In this document: in pieces, positions 9,843 through 22,291 of the stretch
Layout: every line of letters starts with the position of its first letter
Position numbering within the stretch: position 1 is the first letter of the stretch
Assembly: GCA_002917075.1 (NCBI GenBank)
Contig: NTMA01000006.1
Coordinates: 248,001 to 312,000, forward strand
Reading direction: 5' to 3'
From: Hawksworthiomyces lignivorus
Taxonomy: Eukaryota > Ascomycota > Sordariomycetes > Ophiostomatales > Ophiostomataceae
Length of the DNA: 64,000 bases
The notes under the pieces: model-generated
The model's database searches: none
Told to the model about the DNA's origin: nothing
The model's input: only the letters and a program-made list of their open reading frames with translations
Position numbers and translations under genes: made by a program

Positions 9843-12164
9843 TTACCAGGTCTCAGCAATGTATTGGCCGACCTCTTGCTTTAGCTCCCAGAATTTACGA
9901 GCTTCTTCGCGACCAAGGTTGCCCTTCTCCATTGCAACGTCGATGAGTGCTTCTTGCACGCCTTCGCCCATGCCCCTGGTGCTACCGCAAACGAAGACGC
10001 GGCCATCAACAGAGTTGATAACATACCAGACGAGGTCGGCTTGGTGTCTTACTTCCTCTTGCACGTAGCGGCCAGTGCCACGGCGGCTCTCCACAACCCG
10101 CTTGACTTCATCTTCATGGACGCCCCATTCGCCACTGTATAGCTCATCCACTAAGGAATCGCGGATGCCCTGGAGCACCCAGACTTTGTTGGCACAGTTG
10201 GCAGTCTTGAGCCGGCGCTGAACGAAACCACGGAAAGGAGCAATGCCAACACCTGCACCAATCAAAAGCATTGGGCCATCTGGTACGAACTGCTTAGCCA
10301 GCGGATTTGCCATCAAGCCCTTGAACATCGGGACGTAGAGATCAGGCTCTTCGCCGCGGCGGCGAGCTTCAAGAAAGCGCAAGGCCTGGCGCTCAAAAAA
10401 ACCGGAGCCAATACCCGTTCTTGTGCCAAGATGCCAATCGCTCGTTTCATGAACAGTGACCGCAATTTCGACGACGCGGCGAGTGCGGTCGCCATGCTTT
10501 TCAAAGGACTCGTGTGGGTCATTCGACAACGAATAGAAGCGCGGCATTTGAGGTTGCAAGATGGACAGCAACATATCCAATGGTGGCTTCGCACTTGGGA
10601 AGGCATATAGCATCTGCTGGAGCGATACATGAGGACCAGTACGGAAGTCGCAGAAGGCACCTTGACCTTCAGCTGAACAGAGGAATAGGAGCACCTTCTT
10701 TTCGTTCTCGTCAGAAGCATGCTCAGCAAGGATCCGCAACATCTGTTTTGTAGGAGGGTATGACTGGATATCAGAGCACCATGTCAGCAAGTCTCGGCGA
10801 GTTGTAATCAGCTCCCGAGGCTTATCATCACCCCACACTGTAGGCCAGCGACCTTTCGTGGTGCGGAGGAGCACTGGCTTGTCGCGCAGGAACCGCGGAA
10901 TAAGTAATAAATCAAGTATCTCTTCAACAAGCCTACATTCATTAGGAGCTGTCACTCCGATGGCGCCGCCGACTTTGAAGTCGAGGTTGGTTTCTGCTGG
11001 GTAGTCGGTGACGTCAAGGTCGAAGTGGTAGGTGCGTTTCTCCGCTCCAGGGCGGGTAAGCTCACGAGCATTGTGTATCCGAGCTGGGAACACATGATAT
11101 GGTGGGTGGGGTTGAACGAACAAAGGTGGTTGGATCGAGGTGTCCAATTTGGGCATATCCTGGATTACAGGCTCCGGGGTCAAGATCTGTGAGCCTTTAA
11201 TTGCGCTTTTCTTGTCTTCATTTTCCTCGGCTACTCTGTCCTTCCCGTCGCTGCTATCACTTTCCGTCGGCTTTTTCTCGACATATCGGGACACGAGCTC
11301 AGTATCTATTGATTCAGTGGTTGGCTTGGCAGCTAGCTTATCCGAAGATGTATCTGCTGCCTTAGCAGCTAACTCAACGAATTTCTGTGATGGATGTTCT
11401 GGTGCTGATGTCGGCTCCTTATTTGCGGCGTTCCGTACTTTATCGTCAGCCTTCGAGATGGCCGAAGCCAGTTCTGGCATAGTACTTTCAGAACGCTCTG
11501 CCGAAGAAATATCTACAATTGATAGAGGTGTAAAGTCGATAGGTTCCACGCCTGCAGTTGCAGCAGAACTTCTCAGTGTTAACTCGGTAGGTGCTTCAAT
11601 AGGTATTTCAGCTGGCGTATCCGCAGCTAGAGTAGGAGATGGACGAGAACGAGAGCCAGTGGGCAAAAGAAAGGCGGTCTGTTCAGGGATATCTGCAACT
11701 GATGTCAAGGTGGTGGGGATCTCGTCGATTCTGAGTTGCAGAGAGCGGAATGCGTCATTGTCGGGGAGCGGGACACGTTCATACTGAAGACCGTCCGCCT
11801 TTGCCTCCAACTTGAGGCAGCAACCGCCACCACAACACCGGTTGATCAACTGAGTGCTAGACTCCCCGGTGATTCGTTGAATATCGGCTGCATTCTGAGC
11901 AATGAGACGCGTTGATGCACGGCGGCGGCGCGGTGTTGGTATAACATTCTCATCCTCAGACGAAGAAGGGTGAGGATCTTCATAGTTCTCTCGCTCATCG
12001 CCAGATTCGGAATAGGTGAGAGAAGGTGCAATTGAGGGCGCACGCAGCGGGGCAGGCAACTGATTGTCTGCAGCTGCAGCGGTGGCCGCGGCAGCGGCAA
12101 TGGTAGTGGCAACCTCCTCCGCAAAAAGCTGGCCTAAACGATCATGGACAATACCGGTGGACAT
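9843..12164 (-). CDS. FAD/NADPH oxidoreductase resembling a diflavin reductase without flavodoxin domain
   Basis: One exon encodes 773 residues from ATG 12164. The frame stays open upstream to 12488 but the sequence before this ATG looks like leader. The C-terminal half (about 390-773) has the cytochrome P450 reductase/sulfite reductase layout: FAD-binding RFYSLSN at 542-548, a GIGSGF motif near 584-589 for the FAD pyrophosphate, IGAGVGIAPFRGF at 635-647 for NADPH, VCGSTRGMG at 725-733, and a terminal Trp as in CPR-type enzymes. No FMN/flavodoxin domain is visible. Instead the N-terminal half is Ser/Thr/Ala/Glu-rich and probably disordered, with a short Cys-Gly cluster (NRCCGGGCCLKLEA). The electron acceptor is unknown; it is unlikely to be a standard P450 reductase. 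Confidence 0.82.
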   Translation of the reverse strand: MSTGIVHDRLGQLFAEEVATTIAAAAATAAAADNQLPAPLRAPSIAPSLTYSESGDERENYEDPHPSSSEDENVIPTPRRRRASTRLIAQNAADIQRITGESSTQLINRCCGGGCCLKLEAKADGLQYERVPLPDNDAFRSLQLRIDEIPTTLTSVADIPEQTAFLLPTGSRSRPSPTLAADTPAEIPIEAPTELTLRSSAATAGVEPIDFTPLSIVDISSAERSESTMPELASAISKADDKVRNAANKEPTSAPEHPSQKFVELAAKAADTSSDKLAAKPTTESIDTELVSRYVEKKPTESDSSDGKDRVAEENEDKKSAIKGSQILTPEPVIQDMPKLDTSIQPPLFVQPHPPYHVFPARIHNARELTRPGAEKRTYHFDLDVTDYPAETNLDFKVGGAIGVTAPNECRLVEEILDLLLIPRFLRDKPVLLRTTKGRWPTVWGDDKPRELITTRRDLLTWCSDIQSYPPTKQMLRILAEHASDENEKKVLLFLCSAEGQGAFCDFRTGPHVSLQQMLYAFPSAKPPLDMLLSILQPQMPRFYSLSNDPHESFEKHGDRTRRVVEIAVTVHETSDWHLGTRTGIGSGFFERQALRFLEARRRGEEPDLYVPMFKGLMANPLAKQFVPDGPMLLIGAGVGIAPFRGFVQRRLKTANCANKVWVLQGIRDSLVDELYSGEWGVHEDEVKRVVESRRGTGRYVQEEVRHQADLVWYVINSVDGRVFVCGSTRGMGEGVQEALIDVAMEKGNLGREEARKFWELKQEVGQYIAETW

Positions 12165-15100
12165 ATTCGCTCGATGGTGTGGGAAAAGGGAAAAATCCGA
12201 GTGACGGAAACAGAGAGAAGAGGAAGTGTAGAGGTGGCGAGTAGCGCGGGGGGAGAAGCCGGCGTCTATGAAGAGTGTAGAAGAGCGCGAAAGGAGGTAG
12301 ACAATTGGAAAATAAGTACAGTCGAAAGCGAGCGAGTGGATGAGTGTCTTAGAAACGTGGACACATCGCGCTGTTCTTCGGAGAGACGCAGACAAAGGAG
12401 GTTTGATAGGAAAAGAAAAGGAGCAGCGGATGCGCGACGAGGCCAGAGTTGCGCGCTTTTCTATCTGCTTGGACCCGTAGAAAAACAATATTGTAAAAGT
12501 ACAGTACTGCCCAATCTGGCAAAATAAAATATGCTGTTGGCTATGTGCTGTTGCAAATCGAGGAGAGAAGCTTCACGAAAGCACAACGAAAGGAGGAAGA
12601 CGGCAAATCAATGAGTTAGGAAGTTGAAGTCAGGTATGTGGGCTGTTGCGAAACTAAATGGAAATTTCCCGAGCATAACTAAGTCATTACAGAGTCTTAC
12701 TGAAGACTGACCGATCCGGAAAGAGCGATTTGGTAGGCTTTAAGGAAAAAAAAAAATCGAGCATGCACGCTTCTGGCTGTTCTTTCCGACTTTGGCCGCC
12801 GACCGCAGCCGGCAAGGGAAAATCCAAAGAAAACACAAAGTCTCAATGGGTCTCAGCCAGTGTGGGACACAGTGCAGGGCTTACCTTTCAAAGCGACACT
12901 ACGCTAGGCAAATGGCCTCATCGACTCTGCACCACCTAAGGCACCAGCTAGTGCTGCTCTACGTCCTGCTCTTCGTTGCTTGTTACCTATCATCATCGCC
13001 CTTTTCCTGCAAGAGCTGGCGCTATGCATTGGATGGTCTGGATGCCTCAGTTCTGCGATTCTTGCGTGCTTCAGTGCGCAATCAATCTTCAATTTCCTAT
13101 TCAATTCATTCGTCTCTGGTTTGCTGCCCGGCACCGACGACGGGGTTGGCGGCATCTTTCGTAGTCTTTTCACTTCGCCGTCGTTTCCAATGTTCGCCTA
13201 ACTCAGTGCCGAATCAGTTCATGAATTTTGTATAGTCCCTAAGGAGACATTCGTGCTGACTATCCTTCCCAACATGTTTTAAATGACAGCTTCAAGTATG
13301 CTCTCATCTCGGGTGTCAGTCGGTCAAAGAATTACAGCAAACGGGTCGATTTCTCCCTAGTGCGTTCGCCGATGTTGAGCTCTAGCGGGCCAATACCGTT
13401 GCAAGCGGCGGTCTTACGGAAAAACACTAATGACAAGAGAGGTTTGTATGCTAGTACGAAAAAGGGGGCAATATATGTATGATTATCGATAGTAAGTCGG
13501 GAGAGGAGAATTCGCCACTTTGCCTTCATCCTCGTCCGTCGTACCGGTGCGAGTCAGGCAATTCTCCCCATGCCATCATACCAATCTGACAGTGCCCTCG
13601 TTCCATCCAATCTCTTTGTTCGCTCTCATTTTTTGTATTTTTCAAGCCAAACTATATCTTTCAAAGCCACAAAAAAGGGGGGTTTTTTTTTATGTGTGCC
13701 CAACAATATTTGAGGTAGAGAACAAATTGCAATATGCTTATTCAATTCGTAAATAATGGCAGGCTCGAAGTGTTTGGTGTTGACAACCTGCACCTCCGAC
13801 CTCGGCAAGCTTGAATTAGAAAGGACCAGATGGACGTGGTCCCTTTTCTGCCCTTCGCACATGTAGTGGAAACCAGTATTAATATTAAATTTGGAATTAG
13901 TCGCACGGAGTACCGGCATGTCTTCCCAACGAAAAGTGTTAGTGATTGATTAGATGAGATAAGATGATTCTGAGTTTTTCGGAAAACGAAGAACGACACG
14001 TAATAAGAGATTACTCTTACTAGCACTCCATATGGAGTACGGACAAGCCCCTTGTCCGTATCCCTCTTTGAGTCTACGTCGTATGCACCCAGGTCGAATT
14101 TGATTGTCATTACGTCCAGGAGGTGCAGCGCGATCAACCCTTTGAGCCATCCTAATTCTACCTATTCCGAATAAGTCGCATGCGATTCTCTGCAGAGACG
14201 TGTTCAGAAGGACAGTAAAGATATTTCCATTTGCTAGAACCATGTTCTGTAATGCAGATCGGACTACTAATATGAATTAATTTTTTTCCACGCTCTTCAA
14301 ATTCATATTTTGCCAGCTTTATATCATTCTGCCTTTCGGTGTCTCTCATTTTTGGCTCGGTGATATAGCACTTGATCAATCCTTATGCGACGGACGAAGA
14401 TGTAGATAAAGCTGTAACGCAGGACTGCCCTATTTTCGATGCGCTATTTTACTTCTGGATAATCTTTAACTTGGGTGTTATTGATTAGGTTTTGTTGGGC
14501 TAGAAGGAGAAAAGGCCTTGGCTTGGGCAACAAAACAAAATGAAGATTCCACTTTTACATACGAATCTTGTCTGATGATCTGATAAGATTTGATGATTTC
14601 AGTGGATGTGTCAAGTACATATTATGCGGTAAGTGTAGGAATGTTTTGGGGCTACGCGAACCATCCCTCGAGGCACAAATGAGTTCGCCAATCATTGCCG
14701 AAGATGTAACGCAGTCACGTCCGAAGCTTGCCAAGTACTCGTGCGCACGCAGTGCCTAAATATGGCACTACACGTACACGTACTAGACAAATTTCCTACT
14801 TTTTGGGCATTTAGGATGCATTAATCGCATCCCACTACGCGTGAGATACTTTGCCACTCCCAGAAATCTTCAAAATGAAAATATACAGAACAAAACAAGA
14901 CCAAACAGAAGATCCGAAAAAGAGAACAATGCAATAATACTAGTTGTGTGAAGCGTAAAGAAGCCGTATGAAAAGCTAAAAATATGTAAATCACACATTC
15001 CAGGAGGTAGAAGAAGGTAAAACATAGCGTCACGCTGTTAGACATAAACGCTCTAGTATTTAAACACAGCCTTGTAGTTCTCAAAGTAACTCCTCGCATT

Positions 15101-18100
15101 ACGTGCAAATCATAGGTGGCGAATCCGCCTAGTCTAGCAACTCCAGAAAGCTTCAGTTTCCATTCATTCTTAGCATTCGCATATAAAACTGGTCACAAGC
15201 AGCTACATTCTAACAAGTCTGAGAATACGGCAGGGGAATGAAAGCCGCGAAGACCGTGAACAACCTAGCGGTGCCTGTTTCCCGTCGGTATTCAAGAGAC
15301 ACATTTTCTACCACTTGATGGGGAAAGCTCAATTTCACATAGCACATGGGAGAAGGGCGAATCTGTCTGTACCTTCCACCGCTTTCCGACTCTCCCCGAC
15401 AGTGTCTTTCTGGCTATGTTTCTCTCTCTCTTTGTTAAACAGCCTGAGAAAACAGTGAATTTTTTCGAAGAAAACACGTGATTGAACTAGCATGTCCGCA
15501 TCTACATTATAAAGGGACATAATCTCGGTTCTCGGGAATTGATGGTCCACTATTGCCTTATGTTTTGTTCCACATCCTTCCGTGTGTATACGAGACTAAC
15601 GCATATACATATATTTTAAATGATAGGAAACTTGTACCTCAGCCGATACTTACTTATACATGCTATAAAGCTCCCTACATCCGTACGCGCACAGCAGGGA
15701 CATATGCACGTGTCATTCTCATCGTCATACGATCAGAATACTGGATTTCCTGAACAAAACTATGTTTTGTTTCCTGCTCCAATCGAAACTCTTCAGCGTT
15801 TTCCCAACAAATCTTGTTTGTTCATATCTATAGGTGAGCTCTGTTTGTATTTCACGAATACAACCACGGCTCAATTACCAACAAATGTTCATAACCAGAC
15901 ATATTTCCGAAGCTGTTGATCCACCTACACACCGCTCCTTAGGAGTACATATATTAAAAGGCATAAGCAAGGAATACCGACACGCGCTCTGAGAATAGTG
16001 CGGATAGTCATTATAGAGGTTAAGATTATTCAAAATTGAATCTCTGCCAGAGCTATGGTAAGGTAGAATACAAAATTCGAACTAGAGCCCCCCTCTTTCC
16101 AGGCGTTCTTTCCCTGGAACAAATCCAGAAGTTCACTAATGATATCTCAAATGGTTTGTCTCTGTTTCTAGAATTTCGCGACCATAGTGAAGACCTTATA
16201 TATGGAAGACTTCAACAAGGGAGCAAACATAAGCAGCACCAATCACCAGCCAGGTAGCACAGGATGCAAACGCATAGTGTTTAAGTCCAGCTGTTCAATA
16301 TGATATCACACTCACCTATTTATTGTAAAGAGTAAATCGGAAAAGAATTCCGGAACCAGTTGGCCAGAGTGTCTAATTGAGATACGACTGCTAGAGAGAT
16401 GGTTTTCTTCCAACTCGGCAGTACAGCCGCCGAGACCATCACCATCTTGCTTTATTTATGATGTGCTTTATTCGTATTGCCGCATTAAAAATTCGACCGT
16501 AAGTAATGTTTTAGCTTTCGCTTGTCGACCGAACAGCGACTTACTCGTGGAGCTAATAACACCATTCAAAATTAGATGTAGAAAGCATCAAGCACCTAGA
16601 ATTTCTTGGTTCATTATAGTATGAAGATACATATATATTCGAGGTCATTGGCCCTGCAATCATTCTTGGCAGGTTTGAGCGGGAACCTCAGTTGCACCGA
16701 GTTCGCTCTCATAGGCAGTCTTTCTATAGACATCCTCTTGAGAATATACAAATTCAAGAAACTAAAATCAGCAGCTCTATCTGTGAAGAGCTTTAACATA
16801 TAATCATATAGTTCATGAGACTTCACGTCACTGTACTTTGCCCACGCTTATAATCCGAGGTAAAATAAACTAGAGAAAGGGAAGAGAGCATGTTGCTCAG
16901 ACTGCGAAATAGCGGATCCATTCCGACTCCAGATTGATGCTTCTTTGTACGAAGATTACCGATTTTTTTTTGTAATATCAAGGCACATAAAATGCCTTCT
17001 AATTCATACCATTATAGCATGCTTGACTTTTTTGGAGCAACAGGTACATCATACAGATGAGGGAAGTCTTAGCACCGAGACATAGTACTGCATATCTTAA
17101 TTCGTCGTCTCTCACTTCTCTCTTTGTGTGCTTTCATCTGTTCCTCATTCACCAGCATTGCCATCCGCCAATACATATCATCGTTTTGAATTAAAAGTCA
17201 ATTAATGGCGGTGCTTCAGTTCCCGTCCAGTGCTGTTGCCACCTTCCAATGTCATCATCCTGCTCAGTCTATCGTTCACTCTCGTCTATGTTATTCAAAC
17301 TAAGGAATAAAATGAAGAAATGCTAGGCAATTATAAAGAAAGCAAGCGGGTGCATCTTTCATAGAGACTCAGGCAATGTCACAACTGTTTACATAGTTGA
17401 CGCACCTGAGAGTGCCACTCTCGAAAGTCAACCAGCGACTGCAAAACATACAGAATTCACAGCAAATGAATACAGCCAGATCCCAGAACGGCAACTTCGA
17501 TAACATGGAATCGAGCAACCAAATGCACCACACCTCTCGCCTAGCTATGAGGTAAGCAATATACACTGTTGCTTATAAAAAAAATTAGTTTATTGCGTAT
17601 TAGATACTAGAAGTGGGACACTGCAGTCTTTATCCTATGTTTTCCGTCATTGTTAGATCCTAGGATATTCTAACACATCGTCCTAAGTCTATTTGCAAAA
17701 GTATCTACCTAAACCTCACCACTTTCTCCGACAGCTGGACTGAACTTCTTCCCTGTCCATTTCTGAATTCTTAACATCTAATTGTTGTCCCTATTCCCTT
17801 AACTTCCTTTTTATTAGCCTCACTGGTTCATCCTCCACAGCTTGTTATTAATCAGCTGCTTGGCAGAGTTCCTTGGCTTTGTTTTCTTGAAATTATAGGT
17901 AGTTAACCGGATAAACCACAATACGAACATTTAGTATCTTTTAAAGTTTCTTTTAGGGAGTACAAAAAGAGTATACATTGGGTGGAAAGAATATCAAGGA
18001 ACAAGAAAAAGAAAGAAGGGAAAGTAGATATTATTATATGTATAAAGGAAATTAAACAAGTCACCTCAGCTTAATAAAAATATAATAACTAGAGCAGCTC

Positions 18101-19936
18101 ACTTTATTGTTTGAGAGTGGCTTCATGACTTCATCCAAACGGACCGACAAACTCCACAAGCGAGAAAAGTCAGTGATGGAAAGTCAGAAAGGTGCATGAT
18201 CTTACTCTGACTTGGGCCTTCAATAAGTTACAATAACAGATGCACATTCAACATCCAATAAATAAGCTGCTGGTTTTCCGTACTAGAGCTGGAATATATT
18301 TAATCACGTGGTGCGAATTCAGGAGTTCCTGTCCAGATAATTTTGAGACCATCATCATAATGGCCTTGGGGTCGGAGGTAAACACCCACTTTCCAAAATC
18401 TATACAAAGTTTCTCGGATAAGGCTCCGCCACTTCATCTTTTTTCTACTACGTATCTTTTCTAATATTTTAACAAGTACACTTCTTTTAATTTGCCTTTT
18501 TAACGAGGTGGTCAAGAAAAAACCGGTTGGGCTTGTGCAGAATTATTTTGTTTGGCGATAGAATACTTGCTCTCAAGAAGTAGACTATATTCCATACAGA
18601 AGACATTTCTCCATTTGATAGGCTCCTACGATTATTCTAATCCCGACTTCAGTTAATACCAGGGCATCAGTTCATTGTGGTAAATACTGAAACTCGCCAG
18701 GAAACACACCCCCTGTTATAGAGCTGCTAAGAGGACAAAGGAGTCAGAAGCAAAGAGAAGAATACGGAAGTAAATATTAAACCAGCTAATCCGCATGCGA
18801 AGTGAAAAATATCTCAAGTGACAGTACGTATTCGGAGAGTACGGTTCGTGTATTAGTATCCACCTTCTTTTCCCTACTGCATTTTTACCAGAAATACTAT
18901 ACTATCATATAGCCCAGATAAAAATAAAACGGAAACAAAAAAAAAAAACTAGTAAATATCATAACATAGAACAAGCAGAACAAAAAGGACGAAGTCAATC
19001 AAACAGAACGCCAACGCAATGCATTGCAAATTATTATCAAGATGGCCATCCAACCGTACATTTTCACCACTTGAGGCCTGTCAAAAGAAAAAAAATTTAG
19101 CAAAAAAAAAATCAAAACAAGGCTCCCTAAAACAAAATTCCGCTATGCAACCAAGCGTCGTGATCCATTGTCGTAATGTAATGCAAGGAGTGTAAGTCTA
19201 TGTCGAGATGTGCCGTCATACAAGTCGTCTTAAGGAATGTACTGCTTTTATAAGCTTCGTCCGAATTTCCGGTAAAAGGAGTGTCTATGGTGGGTATCAT
19301 TGATTATATTAGAAAGGAGTGTTGATCATTAATGGTAAGGAACGTCGTGAGATCCGCTGGTGCTGACGGCGCTGCCGGTCAAGTATTCGTCTAGTTGTAA
19401 AAATATGCTGTAAAAGGGATTGCCGGTTATAACTCTCATAACCGCGATAAAGCTTGGAATGAAAAAAGATAAAACAATAGAATCGTGTAACCGAAAAGAA
19501 AAATGCGCCCATTGTACGATCAAGAGGAAGTAAAACGAAGCCCGAAGAGAGAAATGGCCATGCATGAAGGGGAAACAGAGCTGTTAGGTAGCTCGGTTTC
19601 CATCTTCTTTCAGTTCTTTCCCCTTTCCTTTATCCGTAGTTGGCGGTGGGATAAACGATGTAGAAAGATCGTGACCGTATTGAAAATGAGGATGCGTTGC
19701 TCCTCTTGGAAACGCAGCTGAGACCGACGCAGAGGACATTAAACGCAAAGATGAAGGGACTTCGGGTGGTGGCGGGTACGTTGTGTGAGGATGTGGCATC
19801 GGCAAATGTGGCGAAGCCAATGTTGAGATCCTGAGACGAAAGCAAACAAAAATAAAGAAATAAGAGTCAACCAATCTTGCCCTTTGGAGTGTTCGTCTGC
19901 CCGACCTATGTATTGAATAGGGGGGAGGTCGGGGAG
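12165..19936. other. 7.8 kb gene-poor AT-rich region
   Basis: No domain-bearing gene was recognised. 12165-12540 is promoter and leader of the FAD/NADPH reductase. Around 12900-13230 a less AT-rich block has overlapping small frames on both strands (147 codons + at 12792-13235, 89 codons - at 12904-13173) with no family resemblance. A 14-bp palindrome (ACTCCATATGGAGT) is at 14025-14038. From about 14.2 to 19.3 kb the DNA is AT-rich with frequent A runs (for example 18940-18950) and many stops. The end (19300-19936) is probably the 3' flank of the Zn2Cys6 gene. Confidence 0.45.
14025..14038. repeat. 14-bp perfect palindrome
   Basis: ACTCCATATGGAGT reads the same on both strands. It may be a binding site for a dimeric protein or chance; a variant of the recurrent ACTCC..GGAGT theme in this window. 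Confidence 0.3.
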
Positions 19937-22291
19937 TTAAATCCAGACGGTCTGGAGTGGAGAGACGAACCCGACACCAAAGCTGCTTGGCCCTCCCATC
20001 ATCTGGGTCTGGCCCATCCCGCCTGTTGCGACGCTGCTGCTTCCCGCGCCGAATGCCATATCGTAGGAGCTAAACTCTTCGTTGTCGCTGTAGGCTGCCG
20101 ACGAGCCATCGCCAAAATCGCCAAATGTACTCGAAGCTGGACTGTAGCCGCCATAAGAAGGACTCGGAATGCTCAAGTACTGAGACTGTGCATAAGGAGA
20201 TGACAATTGAAGCGGGCTGATAGTAGCGTTCGCACCGGCATCAGCCGTCAACAGAGACAAATCTTCGGTGCTATAGCTGAAAGCAGGATTGGTAACAATG
20301 CCTTCATTGCTATATGGCATGTGATATTCGGAAGGTCCGGCAGTGGCAGTCTGCATAGAGAGCGTGCCCGCCGTTGACGTGACAGCAGGGTCTTGGATAT
20401 AGAAGTTCGGAGGATTAAATTGTGGAAATGATGGAGTTCGAACAGGATGAACCCAGCCCATGCGAGAACGAAACTCATGAACCACATCAATAGGAAATTC
20501 CATAAGCGTCAGAGGAGTCTGCACATCGCCGTCTAAAGAGCTACTGACGTTGATGGAAAGTAGGCGGCGCGCAATCTCCTCAACTGGGCCAATGGACAAG
20601 CTACCAAAATAGGCAGCTCCAATCTCTGGAAAAAGACGTTCCATGACTAGCGCTACAGTATAGAGATGGGCGATACTGATGAGGCTGCCGGGTGAGCCGC
20701 CCGTTGTCTGAAAGAAACGTACAGGGGTCCAGAAAAGCCAGTCGCGGAGAGGCCGAAGACGAGCGAACTGTTGCGCCACAGGAGTATTGCTTTCCTTGCG
20801 GGCGCCCTTCAGGAAAGTGATGAGCTGGGCAACGCATTGAAAGTCTTCTTTGTTGTGCTTGAGAAAGCTCTCGACTTTTTGCAGCTGCTGCAGAGTGCGC
20901 TGAAACACCTCAAGGTCTTCTTTGCGAGGCTGACTAGGTTTGTGATCAGGGGCGGGCGAAGGCGGAGCGGTGGGAAATGTGCTACTCTCAGCGATGAAAT
21001 CGCCGAACTGGGATTCGTGCTTCCAAGGATCCATGGCTTCAATCACCTGCACCACCCGAAGATTAGTTTCCATACTAGATCTCGAAACGTTGACTTGGCC
21101 AATCTATTTGTTTTTATCTTTGACGCATTTCATGTTCCACGATCATGGACACTGTTGCTTGAACCACTTACCGAGCGGGTGCCCTGCATTAACTGGGTCC
21201 AGCTTCGCCTAAGTTGTGTTAGCCTTGCACATAATGAAATATTTGGATGACATGTTGTCCGTATAGACATGGTGCTGCCTACGATTATTGCAAAGAAATT
21301 TGCATAGGGCATGATGCTTACCAATCTGTGGCTTGCCAGGACAAAACCAATGATGCGGCAAGAATAGCATCCGATGTTTCTCGGGAGAATGTGCTGATGG
21401 CTTCCTGTAATCCTTTAAGCGCAATACCACGATGCTCGTCGGCCATAATGCCCACAACAGGGCACTCGTTGAGATACGTAATATGACTCGCAGAAAAAGC
21501 AAGGAGAGCATGCATGACATAGGTGTTTGTTGCAGCAATTTTGATGATCCTAAATAGAAGCGAGTTAGTCTACCTTAGGGGCAAATTTCTCTTCACATTC
21601 CCTTTATCTAGTTTCTCAAGGCTGTGAAAGTCAAACAAATGGGCAAAGCAAATAACGTACGTCGGGATCTGACGAGTCCAAATACTGAAGCCATCAGCAT
21701 CGATACTCCGCAACTGGTGGCTAATAGAGGCAACGTGATAGATGAGTCTCAGGCTCTCAATAGAGAGATACTGGGGGTTAGGTTCGGGATAGACATTAAG
21801 AGCTGGAAAAGGGAAAACGCCAGTTTGTTGCCAGTGTGAGATATCGGCCTCAATTTCAGGAGTCCATAAAAGATCAGGACGGTCAGGCGAGACGGACCGG
21901 TCCTCAGCAACGGTAATATCGTTGTATGGACAGCGAATCTTATGCTTCGTGCAGTTGCGGCTAGAGTAGTACCGTGTGAGCTTATATCTCAACAACCAAA
22001 ATAAGATAAGGGCATCGCGCATTTCATCAGTTTCATCAGTCTTACTCACCATTGAGGGAAAGTTTCATCACAGCGAATGTGACGACGCTTGCTACACGCG
22101 TACGCAATAGTTAGGCAAAAAATTCAGACAGAATGATACATATCGTGAACACGTACCAGGTCTCACATCCCTTGCGGGACTTCGTGTGACTGCAAACGGA
22201 AGGCATGTCAGCCAAATAAAGCGGGAAAGGGGCGAAAGAGACTCATATTATCTTACCTGCGACGAGGGGGTCCACCACCAGGGCCAGCCAT
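19937..22291 (-). CDS. Zn2Cys6 (C6) fungal transcription factor
   Basis: Seven exons, 22291-22257, 22189-22157, 22091-22050, 21960-21661, 21549-21322, 21208-21172 and 21046-19937, all with GT..AG borders, join in frame to 594 residues. The Zn2Cys6 binuclear cluster is assembled from the first four exons: Cys20, 23, 30, 37, 40 and 47 with C-2-C-6-C-6-C-2-C-6-C spacing (KGCETCKRRHIRCDETFPQC then RNCTKHKIRC). A fungal regulator-type middle region follows (HALLAFSASHITYLNECP; LVLSWQATDWRSWTQLMQGT), then a Ser/Gly/Tyr-rich activation-like C-terminus. The layout resembles Upc2/Ecm22-like sterol regulators, but target genes cannot be told from sequence. Introns are 65-125 nt. Exons 2 (33 nt) and 3 (42 nt) are multiples of three, so skipping either removes zinc ligands without a frameshift. 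Confidence 0.9.

Noticed and set aside
11140..11787. 215-codon plus-strand frame
   Set aside because: Antisense to the low-complexity N-terminal half of the FAD/NADPH reductase; Ser/Ala/Leu-rich shadow.
12792..13235. Overlapping small ORFs on both strands
   Set aside because: Neither strand shows a recognisable protein feature or splice structure; local base composition can explain them.
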